Source: Bryobacterales bacterium (GTDB lineage Bacteria > Acidobacteriota > Terriglobia > Bryobacterales > Bryobacteraceae). From it: a DNA stretch of 45,331 nucleotides. Positions 25,976 through 33,871 of the stretch are shown here, one piece after another. The stretch is taken from positions 1 to 45,331 of the forward strand of contig JANXXL010000155.1 in assembly GCA_025350625.1 (NCBI GenBank), written 5' to 3'. Below the pieces are notes generated by a model. That model was not told where the DNA came from, did not search any database, and saw only the letters and a program-made list of their open reading frames with translations. Position numbers and translations under genes: made by a program. Numbering within the stretch: position 1 is the stretch's first letter; each line of letters starts with the position of its first letter.

Positions 25976-27652
25976 CTAGCCGCGCCCAGTAGAACGCTTC
26001 GCTGCAGAAGCCTTGGTGGGAATCTTCGCCGGAGGCGCGGCAGCACGGGTCCGGGGCTTATTGTAGGATGCACTCGCCACCGCTTTTTTCGCGGGCGGAC
26101 GATATCTCGCGGCAACTTTAGGCGTCGAGCGCAGTGGAGTACGATCTCCGGGATAGGCAGCCGGTATCACCACCAGCGAGCCCGCTTCCGGCAGCACATC
26201 ATGGTTAGCCGAACTTACCAGATCGGTTCCTAGGCTGTAGCGCTTCGCAAGCGTTGCAAAGCTATCTTCCCCGTTTACCCTGTGAACTCTCCAGGCGTCC
26301 CTGCGATTCGCCGGGACCGCGCTAAACGCAGCCGCTACCCCCGGCAACATGCCCTTGGGCACGTGCAGAGTCGTCCCGGCCGGCGCAATCGACCGCAATA
26401 CCGCCGGGTTCAGCTCTTTTAGTTCCGTCAGCGGACGGTCGATGGCATCGGCGATCAACGTCATGTGGGTGGGCGACGCGAGCTCGATGGTGTCGTATTC
26501 GAGGGGCTGTTCCATTTCCAAATCGTCGAGTCCGTAATCCTTGGCATTCTTGCCGATGATGGTCATTGCCAGGATCGCCGGAACGTAGTTCGCGGTTTCC
26601 TTGGGCAGTACGTTCATGCGGCGCAGTTGCCAGAAGTCCGCATACCCGGTGCGCTGGATGGCGTGGTCGACGCAACCCGGGCCGCAATTGTATGCCGCCA
26701 TGGATAAATACCAGTCTCCGAAATGGTTGTAGAGATCATGGAGGTGCCGTGCCGCGGCGCGCGTGGCCAGTTCCGGATCCATCCGGTCATCGGTAGATGG
26801 AGTCTGGTTCAAACCGTATTCCTTGCCCCGGAAAGTCGCGAATTGCCACACTCCCACGCACAGCGCGCGCGACATCGCACGCGGAACAAAGCCGGATTCC
26901 GCTTGTGCCAGGAAAATAAGTTCTTCCGGCACGCCTTCTTCTCGCAGGATCTTCATGATCATGGGCTTGTACCGCCCGGAGCGCCGCAGCCCGTAAGCCA
27001 GAATCTTCTTGCCTCGCGGGGAAGAGAAGAAATTGATGTAACTCACCACCGCGTCGTTCTGTTCGAGCGGAAGCTGCGATGCCGTCACCCGAATCTGTTC
27101 CTGCACCTTATGGCGCAAGCTGGGATCGATGGGAAACGTCATCTGCAGAATCTCATCGAGTGGGGACTTCTCAAACCGCACTTCCTGATCGCCCTGCGAG
27201 TCGCTCGATTGATCTACGTCGTAGCGGTAGATCTGCTCGATCAGTTCGTCCGTATGCCGCTCCAGACGCGCGCGGTCGGGCAGGTTTTCCGGGGCCGTCA
27301 GCAGCACCTCGAGCACCCGGTCGAATTGCTTGCGGCCGTCTTCGATACGCCCTTCCTGGAAAGCCCGTTTCCCGGCAGCGAACCGGTCGTCGGCTTTCTT
27401 GATCAGAAAATCCACATCGGATGGCCGAGCTATTACCTGAAGGGCAGGGGAGAGATTGGGGGTTTCATTCGCGTACCAGGCCAGAGTCACATTCGGAGGG
27501 TCGATCAGCACTGGGTTCGCCAGCGGTTTACCGGGCGGCGCTGGGGGAACGAAAAAAGTTCGAAATTGCTTGGGAGGCGCCGTCGTGGCACAACTGCAGA
27601 GGGCAATTGCCGCCGCAGTGAGAATGCATCCTGCGGCGATCCCGCCCCTCAT
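25976..27652 (-). CDS. mltD: MltD-type lytic transglycosylase lipoprotein
   Basis: 558 residues. A signal peptide ends in a lipobox (LCSC), so it is anchored to a membrane facing the periplasm. A helical region with coiled-coil-like repeats is followed by an SLT domain: catalytic Glu252 in FLAQAESGF, then VGVWQFATFRGKEYGL, MAAYNCGPG and ANYVPAILA. One or two LysM-like modules follow (for example TLIADAIDRPLTELKELNP and FATLAKRYSLGTDLVSSAN), then a basic Ala/Pro-rich tail of about 60 residues. It cleaves peptidoglycan to 1,6-anhydro products. The basic tail is longer than in the E. coli enzyme. ATG 27652 follows GGAGCGAACGG. Confidence 0.9.
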   Translation of the reverse strand: MRGGIAAGCILTAAAIALCSCATTAPPKQFRTFFVPPAPPGKPLANPVLIDPPNVTLAWYANETPNLSPALQVIARPSDVDFLIKKADDRFAAGKRAFQEGRIEDGRKQFDRVLEVLLTAPENLPDRARLERHTDELIEQIYRYDVDQSSDSQGDQEVRFEKSPLDEILQMTFPIDPSLRHKVQEQIRVTASQLPLEQNDAVVSYINFFSSPRGKKILAYGLRRSGRYKPMIMKILREEGVPEELIFLAQAESGFVPRAMSRALCVGVWQFATFRGKEYGLNQTPSTDDRMDPELATRAAARHLHDLYNHFGDWYLSMAAYNCGPGCVDHAIQRTGYADFWQLRRMNVLPKETANYVPAILAMTIIGKNAKDYGLDDLEMEQPLEYDTIELASPTHMTLIADAIDRPLTELKELNPAVLRSIAPAGTTLHVPKGMLPGVAAAFSAVPANRRDAWRVHRVNGEDSFATLAKRYSLGTDLVSSANHDVLPEAGSLVVIPAAYPGDRTPLRSTPKVAARYRPPAKKAVASASYNKPRTRAAAPPAKIPTKASAAKRSTGRG

Positions 27653-27774
27653 CCGTTCGCTCCGGTTTTAGGCATATTCGCTGAGTGTAACAAATCTCGT
27701 GCGGCTAAGCGGCATTCGGCTGCCCCTTGGGGGCTATCGGGAGTTTTTAGCTCCTCCTGTACCCTGAAGTTACC

Positions 27775-28194
27775 ATGAATAGCTTTCGCAAGGAGTTATG
27801 GTTTGAAGTGCCTACGCGGCGGGCATTCTTAAACATCACAACCGCGGTCGCGGACTGCCTCCGGGAAAGCCAGATCCGGGAGGGCTTGGTCCTGGTAAAC
27901 GCCATGCATATAACCGCCTCGGTCTTCATCAATGACGACGAAGGCGGGCTCCATCAGGACTATGACAAGTGGCTGGAAACCCTGGCGCCGCACGCGCCGG
28001 TATCCCAATATCTTCACAACCGCACTGGCGAGGATAATGCCGACGCCCACATGAAACGCCAGATCATGGGCCGGGAGGTAGTGGTGGCGGTAACCCAAGG
28101 CAAGCTCGATTTCGGCCCTTGGGAACAGATCTTCTATGGAGAATTCGACGGCCGCCGGACAAAGCGGGTTTTGGTGAAGATTATTGGGGAGTGA
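27775..28194 (+). CDS. YjbQ/UPF0047 family protein
   Basis: A 139-residue protein with the YjbQ layout: [12 protein letters not shown], the conserved [56 protein letters not shown] and [18 protein letters not shown]. Members have been linked to weak thiamine-phosphate-synthase-like activity; the physiological role is unsettled. It is transcribed divergently from mltD across a 122-base spacer that holds a GCCCC-TTG-GGGGC hairpin and a GGAG/CTCC hairpin of unknown meaning. Convergent with the metallo-beta-lactamase gene. Confidence 0.9.
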   Translation: MNSFRKELWFEVPTRRAFLNITTAVADCLRESQIREGLVLVNAMHITASVFINDDEGGLHQDYDKWLETLAPHAPVSQYLHNRTGEDNADAHMKRQIMGREVVVAVTQGKLDFGPWEQIFYGEFDGRRTKRVLVKIIGE

Positions 28195-28200
28195 GCGCTG

Positions 28201-29052
28201 CTACTTCGCCTTGCGTTCGTCGGCCAACTGATCGCGATATAGCTTTTCGAGGCGTTCCACCGACTCGTGGAAGCCCTTCGGATCGACAAAGCGATCGGGA
28301 TTGTAGGGATCGCCCGGTTTGTATTTCTCGTGCAACTTGAACTGCCCGGCATGGGAGGCGAGCCAGACGTCGATCTTCATTTCCTTCTGGTCATGGAACG
28401 TGCGTGCGTAGTCCTGGGTAATGCCCGGGTATTTTGGCATCCCGGCCACCTTTACGCCGGGATTGATGGACCCTGAATTGATAATCCCCACGCGGTAGGT
28501 TTTCCCAGCCTCGCGGACGTCCAGCGTGAAGCTGGTCGCCCCTTTGGTGTGTCCTGGATGATGATGAGCCGTCAACACCGTACCGCCCAACGAAATCGTA
28601 TCACCGTCCTTCAATCTCCGGTCGACTTTGACCGCCGTAAACTGGGACTCGGTGGCCTCGCCGAAACGGAAATCCGTTTTCCCGCCGCTTTCGAGCAATT
28701 CGGCATCCTGCTCTGACATGAAAACCTTCGCGCCGGTCATCTTCTGGAGTTCCGCGAGCCCGGCAACGTGGTCCCAATGCCCGTGTGTAGCGACCAGGAT
28801 CTTGGTGTCGGAAAGCTTGAACCCCAGTTTCTCGACCCCTGCTTTGATCTCCGGCACGGTTTCAGGCAGTCCGCTATTGATAAGGATGTTCCCCTCGGGG
28901 GTCGTGATCAAGTAAGTCGATAAATCGTAGGTGCCCACCCAATAAATGTTGCCCAGAATCTTAAAGGGCGGAAATGGCTGGGTCCATTCGGGACTTCCTT
29001 GCGCGAACGCCGAAGCTGCTAGCGCGTTAAATACAATGAATCGACTCAGCAT
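28201..29052 (-). CDS. Subclass B3-type metallo-beta-lactamase fold hydrolase
   Basis: 283 residues with a signal peptide (cleavage near AFAQG), so periplasmic. Zinc motif HxHxDH at His90, His92, Asp94, His95; further ligand His168 in HPGHTKGATS; His234 in LASHAGQFKLHEKYKPG. This pattern and the long C-terminal helix match subclass B3 enzymes of environmental bacteria. It may hydrolyse beta-lactams, but related folds have other substrates, so resistance is not proven. It is 16 bases downstream of a dihaem cytochrome c gene on the same strand and probably co-transcribed. No regulator or mobile element is adjacent. Confidence 0.88.
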   Translation of the reverse strand: MLSRFIVFNALAASAFAQGSPEWTQPFPPFKILGNIYWVGTYDLSTYLITTPEGNILINSGLPETVPEIKAGVEKLGFKLSDTKILVATHGHWDHVAGLAELQKMTGAKVFMSEQDAELLESGGKTDFRFGEATESQFTAVKVDRRLKDGDTISLGGTVLTAHHHPGHTKGATSFTLDVREAGKTYRVGIINSGSINPGVKVAGMPKYPGITQDYARTFHDQKEMKIDVWLASHAGQFKLHEKYKPGDPYNPDRFVDPKGFHESVERLEKLYRDQLADERKAK

Positions 29053-29068
29053 AGGGGCAACCGTCCGT

Positions 29069-30031
29069 TCACTGCGGTGGAAGCGTTCCCAGGTAGGCTG
29101 AAATCGCGATGATGTCGTCTTCGGAAAGGTTCGCCACTGCTTTCTTCATGAGGGCCGCGTTAGTGCCGGCGCTCGATCCATTTTGCAAACAAATCAGTTG
29201 CCGGGCGATATAAACCGGTTGCAGTCCGGCAATTCGGGGCACTTCCCCAAGGCCCTGCAACTGGTCCCCGTGACAGAGCGCGCATTGAACGGTCTTGCCC
29301 TTACCGCCGGTCGTCACTAATTCCTCACCCTTGGCGACACTCCCCGGTGGAACATAGGCGATAAAAGCCGAGTGTGGATCGCGAGCGTCGGTTCGTTTCG
29401 GGTCGGCAGGGGTTTCGATGATGCGGTGGCCAATGGGTTCGGTCCCACCTTCTGGAGACACCACGCGGTGGCGTCCGCCGGTGGCGACGTAGGTCTTGGG
29501 CGGGGTGCTGGTTTCGACCACTTTCACCCAAGTTGCCGGCTTCAGCGCGGCGAAATATTCCGCGGATTTCCGGATATCTTCGTCTGAGGTCTCCTTCGCG
29601 ATCGGACCCATTCGCCCATCGTCTTTGCGGACGCCCGACTTGAAATAATTCATCTGCCGCACCAGGTACTCGGCAGGAAGACCTGCCAGGTCGGCCGACT
29701 CCGGATGCCCTTGCCCAGACATCAGATGGCAGGACCCGCACGCCATCTTGGTGGCCCCTCCTTCGCCGGTCACGATCCGGGGCGCCGGACCGTGTTCCTC
29801 GGGAAACCAATCGGGCGGTGTCGCGTTCCCCGCGATCTTGGCAGGGTCATACTCTTTCTTGCTTCCCGGCACTCGCAAAGGATTCGGCGTAGGCGCACTG
29901 GGAGGCTGTACTTTGTCGGGAAGATTGTACGCCCACGCCGGCAGACCGTTAGGTACCGACGTTGGTGTTTGAGCCGCCGCCATCGAGCACAGAAGCGGAG
30001 TGAACAGCAGAACTCTAGGCCAATTAGTCAT
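29069..30031 (-). CDS. Exported dihaem cytochrome c
   Basis: 320 residues with a signal peptide (TM-like start, cleavage near MAAAQ). Two haem-binding motifs, CGSCH at 98-102 and CALCH at 250-254, each followed by a c-type cytochrome fold (for example YLVRQMNYFKSGVRKD and YIARQLICLQNGSSAG), resembling a cytochrome c4/c5-type tandem with a long insert between domains. A Pro-rich stretch follows the signal. It probably carries electrons in the periplasm for an oxidase or dehydrogenase encoded elsewhere. GGGAG 8 bases before ATG 30031 favours this start over an in-frame one at 30046. It heads a pair with the metallo-beta-lactamase gene. Confidence 0.9.
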   Translation of the reverse strand: MTNWPRVLLFTPLLCSMAAAQTPTSVPNGLPAWAYNLPDKVQPPSAPTPNPLRVPGSKKEYDPAKIAGNATPPDWFPEEHGPAPRIVTGEGGATKMACGSCHLMSGQGHPESADLAGLPAEYLVRQMNYFKSGVRKDDGRMGPIAKETSDEDIRKSAEYFAALKPATWVKVVETSTPPKTYVATGGRHRVVSPEGGTEPIGHRIIETPADPKRTDARDPHSAFIAYVPPGSVAKGEELVTTGGKGKTVQCALCHGDQLQGLGEVPRIAGLQPVYIARQLICLQNGSSAGTNAALMKKAVANLSEDDIIAISAYLGTLPPQ

Positions 30032-30114
30032 AAGTGTTGCTCCCAAATACCGGCAAAATCAATACCAGCGAGTATACATCAGTGGCAAACTCCAGAATAT
30101 GACAGAGTGGAGAC

Positions 30115-30912
30115 ATGATGGCCGCCGAAAAAGGCCGGGACATTGCGCTGATTACGGGCGCCTCCGGGGGCATCGGCGAGGAACTTGCCCGCCAGTGTGC
30201 CGCACACGGGTACGATCTGGTTCTGGTTGCCCGCAATGAAGAGCGACTGCGTAAGCTGGCCGGCGATTTGGAGGGCAAGCATGGAATTCGCGCCGTAGTT
30301 CTGCGGGCTGATCTCGCCGATCCGGACGCTCCCCACCGGCTTTTTGAGGAACTGACCGCGAGGGGAATCGCAGTGGACGTGCTGATCAATAACGCGGGTT
30401 TCGGCATGCAAGGTCCCTTCGCTGAAATGGACGTGGAGGCGATAACGGGGATGCTGCAAGTCAACATGGCCGCGCTTACGCTCCTCACGCGGATTCTTCT
30501 TCCCCCGATGATTCGCAAGGGTCGTGGAAGGGTGCTCAATGTGGCCTCGACCGCAGCCTTCGTGCCGGGGCCATTCATGGCCGAGTATTATGCCTCTAAA
30601 GCTTACGTTCTATCGCTGACGGAAGCTCTCGCTAATGAGTTAAAAGGTACGGGGGTTACGGCAACAGCATTGTGTCCGGGCCCCACCAGCACGGGCTTCG
30701 CGGAGCGCGCTGGTATGGTTCACGCCAGCTTGTTCCAAAACAAAGTAATGGCTGTCGAGCAGGTCGCACGCGACGGATTTGAAGGCATGTTGCGGGGCCG
30801 GGCCGTGGTTCTCCCCGGAGCCAGGAACCGCTGGCTCGCCCGGCTGTCCGGAATAGTGCCGCGCAGCCTGTTGGCGAAAGCCGCGCGCAACTTGAACTCA
30901 ATAGCGAAATAA
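30115..30912 (+). CDS. Short-chain dehydrogenase/reductase
   Basis: 265 residues, classical SDR. The cofactor motif is TGASGGIG near the N-terminus, then RADLADPDAP, INNAGFGMQG (NNAG motif), catalytic Ser in NVASTAAF, Tyr-x3-Lys in YYASKAY, and CPGPTSTGF. The Arg after the first strand (LVLVARNEERL) suggests NADP(H) preference. The C-terminal extension of about 60 residues is amphipathic. Substrate unknown. ATG 30115 follows GTGGAGAC; a second ATG is directly next to it. Convergent with the ModA-like gene, 11 bases apart. Confidence 0.92.
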   Translation: MMAAEKGRDIALITGASGGIGEELARQCAAHGYDLVLVARNEERLRKLAGDLEGKHGIRAVVLRADLADPDAPHRLFEELTARGIAVDVLINNAGFGMQGPFAEMDVEAITGMLQVNMAALTLLTRILLPPMIRKGRGRVLNVASTAAFVPGPFMAEYYASKAYVLSLTEALANELKGTGVTATALCPGPTSTGFAERAGMVHASLFQNKVMAVEQVARDGFEGMLRGRAVVLPGARNRWLARLSGIVPRSLLAKAARNLNSIAK

Positions 30913-30923
30913 GCCTGCTCGCG

Positions 30924-31685
30924 TTAGCGAGATTCCATCCCCTTTGACTTGAAAACTGGCGCCGCGGCAGCACTGGTCAGCGCCTGGATGAGCTTGTTCG
31001 CCGATTCTATATTCTTCGAACCCACGGCTACTCCAGCCGAAAAATTCATGTACTTCTGCACCTCGGACGGCAGCGGACCTACCAGTTGCACGCCAGGGAT
31101 GCTGGTGACTTCGGGAATCAACGTCAAGATCATCTCAGCCTTCCCGTCGGCTACGTCCTTTTGCGAACGCTCGGACTCTGCTTCGAGAATGATCTTGGAT
31201 TTCATTTGCTCGGCGATGCCCAATTGCGCAAATATTTTATCGGTATAGGCTGACGACGCCCCGTTGGGATTGAAAGTGAGCGACTTTGTCTGAAGCAAAG
31301 TTCGCTTGAGAGCCTCCAGAGTGCTAATGTCAGGCTTGGCCGCGCCGGCTCGAACCACCAGGCCTATGCCGATGCGAGTCACAGGGACGCGCGAGCCGGC
31401 CACGATCTTCCCTTGTTTGACGAGGTCGTCGATCACGTCGGAGGTAAGGATGGCGACATCGAACGGCTCCCCGCCGACAATCTTATCTCTCAACACCGTC
31501 GAAGCATTGTATTGCGTCACAGCGCGGCATTTGAGCGATGCCTCGGCAACCGGCAGCAGTTCGTTGGTGGCGCCCTTTACGCCATTGGAAATCAAAACAT
31601 GCAGATCCGCACTTTCGGCCACGGCAAATGACGACAAACAGGCGATCGAGGCAAGCAGAACTAAGTTGCGCATGAGGTTTGGCAT
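30924..31685 (-). CDS. ModA-like periplasmic substrate-binding protein
   Basis: 253 residues with a signal peptide (cleavage near AVAES). The mature part begins DLHVLISNGVKGATNELLPV and continues with FDVAILTSDVIDDLVKQGKI and SLTFNPNGASSAYTDKIFAQLGI, a molybdate/tungstate-binding-like (ModA, SBP_bac_11) fold. No permease or ATPase gene lies beside it, so it is either an orphan receptor or a binding protein for another small molecule. AAGGAG 6 bases before ATG 31685 supports the start. The molybdenum-cofactor genes at 11-13 kb make a molybdate ligand plausible but not shown. Confidence 0.82.
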   Translation of the reverse strand: MPNLMRNLVLLASIACLSSFAVAESADLHVLISNGVKGATNELLPVAEASLKCRAVTQYNASTVLRDKIVGGEPFDVAILTSDVIDDLVKQGKIVAGSRVPVTRIGIGLVVRAGAAKPDISTLEALKRTLLQTKSLTFNPNGASSAYTDKIFAQLGIAEQMKSKIILEAESERSQKDVADGKAEMILTLIPEVTSIPGVQLVGPLPSEVQKYMNFSAGVAVGSKNIESANKLIQALTSAAAAPVFKSKGMESR

Positions 31686-31747
31686 GGTGCTCCTTTTCAG
31701 TCCTTCAGTCTACCTTGCCCGCACTGCGCCGCCGGGGATGTGACACA

Positions 31748-31987
31748 ATGAGACACATGGAACGAGCCAGCGTCCGCGACCTCCATCTCAAAACCAGCGC
31801 GCTAATCAAAAACGTCGCCCAAGGGCAGACCTATGTGATCGAATCGCGCGGCGTGCCGGTAGCCGAATTGCGCCCAATTAGCGCCCGGCGCGCCACCACC
31901 AAGCTGCCCGATCGCGAGGCATTCATCCGCAAGCTGCCAAGGTCGAAAACCGACACCGGGCGCATTCTGGAGGAAGACCGGGTTTGA
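31748..31987 (+). CDS. vapB: Phd/YefM-type antitoxin
   Basis: 79 residues. The start ERASVRDLHLKTSALIKNVAQG and the strand TYVIESRGVPVAELRPI match the Phd/YefM fold that binds operator DNA and neutralises its partner. The C-terminal half is charged and probably wraps the toxin. An ATG at 31748 with GGGGA upstream is used; a second ATG (31757) is possible. Its stop overlaps the toxin TTG start by 4 bases (TTGA). The pair is probably autoregulated. Confidence 0.85.
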   Translation: MRHMERASVRDLHLKTSALIKNVAQGQTYVIESRGVPVAELRPISARRATTKLPDREAFIRKLPRSKTDTGRILEEDRV

Positions 31988-32424
31988 ATGGTCATTACTT
32001 CGACGCAGCTTACGTAGCGAAATGTTATCTTCAAGAACCGGACGCCGCTGCCGTGCGCGAACTGGCGCGATCGTCTCCTTCTCTACACACTTCTGCCCTG
32101 TCGATCGCCGAAGTTGCCTGTGTATTTCACCGCCACGTGAGGGAAGGAACGCTAAAGGGAAAGGCAGCTAACCAGGTGCGCGATGCATTTCTGGAGGATG
32201 TCGGAAACGAAGCCTGGGTTCTGGTGCCGGTGACGAATCTTATTCTCCGCCGGGTGGAGATACTGACGCGCACCCTGCCCGGCAGCACGTTTCTTCGCGC
32301 CGGGGACGCGATCCACATTCTATCTGCCATTGAGGCCGGGTTCCACGAGATTTGGAGCAACGACCGCCGTCTCCTCGCCGCCACCGCGCAGTTCGGCTTG
32401 CACGGTCGAAGCGTTAAGCCTTAG
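31984..32424 (+). CDS. vapC: PIN-domain ribonuclease toxin (VapC type)
   Basis: 146 residues with the PIN fold. Acidic residues are in YFDAAYVAKCYL (first Asp), SIAEVACVF (Glu), RAGDAIHI (Asp) and IWSNDRRLL (last Asp), the four-acid metal site of VapC RNases. It cleaves RNA when free of its antitoxin. The TTG start overlaps the antitoxin stop, typical of coupled toxin-antitoxin genes. All catalytic residues are present, so the toxin looks intact. Confidence 0.88.
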   Translation: MNGHYFDAAYVAKCYLQEPDAAAVRELARSSPSLHTSALSIAEVACVFHRHVREGTLKGKAANQVRDAFLEDVGNEAWVLVPVTNLILRRVEILTRTLPGSTFLRAGDAIHILSAIEAGFHEIWSNDRRLLAATAQFGLHGRSVKP

Positions 32425-32701
32425 CGCTAATCGAAAATTCGGCTCGAGAGCAGATCGATTCCAAGTTCTGGTATTTCCAGCCAGGCAACCTCCATCAGGC
32501 TCTGGTCGCACATATACGGCATGCAAATACTGTTCGAGCGAGATGGCAGTCTCGGCGCATAAGGCCAGCCCGGACCGCGTGGTCGAACAGGCCTTGCCCA
32601 GTTGCACCATGTGGGTGGATGGGTTCAACGGTGTGGCGAACCATCCTCGTCAGACTATGAACTTCGCGATCATCGCTGCGCTGGAATTCGGAGGCTGAGG
32701 A
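32425..32701. other. Stretch with no supported gene after vapC
   Basis: About 277 bases. A 51-residue ATG frame at 32543-32698 ends 3 bases before the next small frame, but it shows no family trait and lacks a good ribosome-binding site, so I do not call it. It may be remnant DNA. Confidence 0.3.
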
Positions 32702-32902
32702 GTGGACCCGGGAACGCTCCTGGAATGCTTTGCGACTCGGACAGCGCGGGAAAGGAATGGCCGGGTAAATCGCTTCTACTCCACCTGGGCGCAAATGACG
32801 GACGCACTAAAAATCCACGGGATCAATCTTATCGTCTATGGCTCGATTCGGAGTGCCGGGGTGATTCGGATTCAAGTTGAAATACGAGGCGCGTCTTGTT
32901 AA
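32702..32902 (+). CDS. Possible small hypothetical protein, 66 residues
   Basis: Starts with GTG after GGAGGCTGAGGA. The product reads as an ordinary small basic protein, with a helix around TLLECFATRTARERNGRVN, a central RFYSTWAQMTDALKIHGI and a C-terminal strand-like VIRIQVEIRG. Not recognised. Its stop overlaps the convergent response-regulator stop by 4 bases, the same kind of packing seen between other genuine genes here. Evidence is thin. Confidence 0.35.
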   Translation: MDPGTLLECFATRTARERNGRVNRFYSTWAQMTDALKIHGINLIVYGSIRSAGVIRIQVEIRGASC

Positions 32903-33321
32903 GCCGCTGTTTTGGAAGAAGCCTTGCACAGGACCAGCACTTCCGCAGCAAGTTTGACAAGGTCATCCAGCGATGAGGTTTTTCGCCGATAGAGAGCGCC
33001 CATATCCTCGATTTCCCGTTGTTGCCGCGGGCTCGCCATTCCGGTTAACACCACCACGCGAATATGTTCCAGGGCGGGGGCTTTGCGGATGGCGCGCAGG
33101 ATCGCCAGGCCATCAAAGAGGGGTAAATACAGGTCCAGGAGGATGACACAAGGAATGGGCTCGCGGGTGCCCGTCCGGTGCTCAGAAACAAACTGAAGCG
33201 CCGCCTCCCCATTGTTCAGAATCTCTAACTCATAATCCTCTTTCTGTTGGTCCAGCGCGTGGCGAAAGAGAGTTACGTCGACCTCGTTATCGTCGATGAG
33301 AACAATTCTTGCAGGATGCAT
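32899..33321 (-). CDS. Orphan single-domain response regulator (Rcp1-like)
   Basis: 140-residue receiver with acidic pocket LIDDNEVD, phospho-acceptor Asp63 in LLDLYLPLFDG, switch Thr in VVVLTGMAS and Lys in RRKTSS (Thr replaces the usual Pro after it). No output domain and no kinase next to it. The frame is open to 33420, but ATG 33321 begins directly at the receiver and leaves an 88-base spacer for divergent promoters. Confidence 0.88.
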   Translation of the reverse strand: MHPARIVLIDDNEVDVTLFRHALDQQKEDYELEILNNGEAALQFVSEHRTGTREPIPCVILLDLYLPLFDGLAILRAIRKAPALEHIRVVVLTGMASPRQQREIEDMGALYRRKTSSLDDLVKLAAEVLVLCKASSKTAA

Positions 33322-33409
33322 TGTTTTCACATTGTATCGCGAGTCTCCGGAAGGAAGGGGTGCAAAAATTTCCTTTGTAACCTTTTCGGCTGAGCCAGAT
33401 CTCACGAAC

Positions 33410-33835
33410 GTGAAGCGCATTCATATTGCCATTGCCGAGGACGATCCGGCCGACCGTATGTGGCTGACGACGGTACTCGATAACCTTGGATTAAATTATC
33501 GGCTCACCATTGCCGTCGATGGGGAGGAGGCTAGAGAGTTCATCCTTAAACTCAGCCAATATACAAACGTTCCTCCGGCCCAGCTTATCTTTCTCGACAT
33601 GAATATGCCGAAACTGACGGGCTTGGAAGTTCTCCGCGAAATCCCGGGCTCGGCACAACTGCCGGTGTGTGTACTAACCAGCTCTCAACGCGAGCGGCAA
33701 TTGGTAGAGCGGCATTTTGCTCCTAAAAAGGTGAGTTATCTTAGGAAACCTGTGGACGCACAACAACTGCTCGATTGTATGCGGTGTCACGATCACCTGC
33801 GACCGGTAGCCGAGCAGCTCGTAAAACATCGTTAG
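33410..33835 (+). CDS. Orphan single-domain response regulator (Rcp1-like)
   Basis: 142-residue receiver with pocket IAEDDPADR, Asp63 in IFLDMNMPKLTG, switch Thr in CVLTSSQRER and Lys-Pro in YLRKPVD. It has no output domain. It starts at GTG 33410 because the receiver fold begins there, although the frame runs back to 33296 over the divergent regulator's start. It faces the other orphan regulator head-to-head; the pair probably arose by duplication and answers one or two kinases elsewhere. Confidence 0.87.
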   Translation: MKRIHIAIAEDDPADRMWLTTVLDNLGLNYRLTIAVDGEEAREFILKLSQYTNVPPAQLIFLDMNMPKLTGLEVLREIPGSAQLPVCVLTSSQRERQLVERHFAPKKVSYLRKPVDAQQLLDCMRCHDHLRPVAEQLVKHR

Positions 33836-33871
33836 GTACTCTCATTTTGTGAGCGGAAGGATACGTGCTCT

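Noticed and set aside
26723-27778. 351-residue forward open frame
   Set aside because: Antisense to the mltD-type gene and ends inside yjbQ.
32543-32698. 51-residue open frame upstream of the small GTG gene
   Set aside because: No clear ribosome-binding site, no family features; kept only as a remark.
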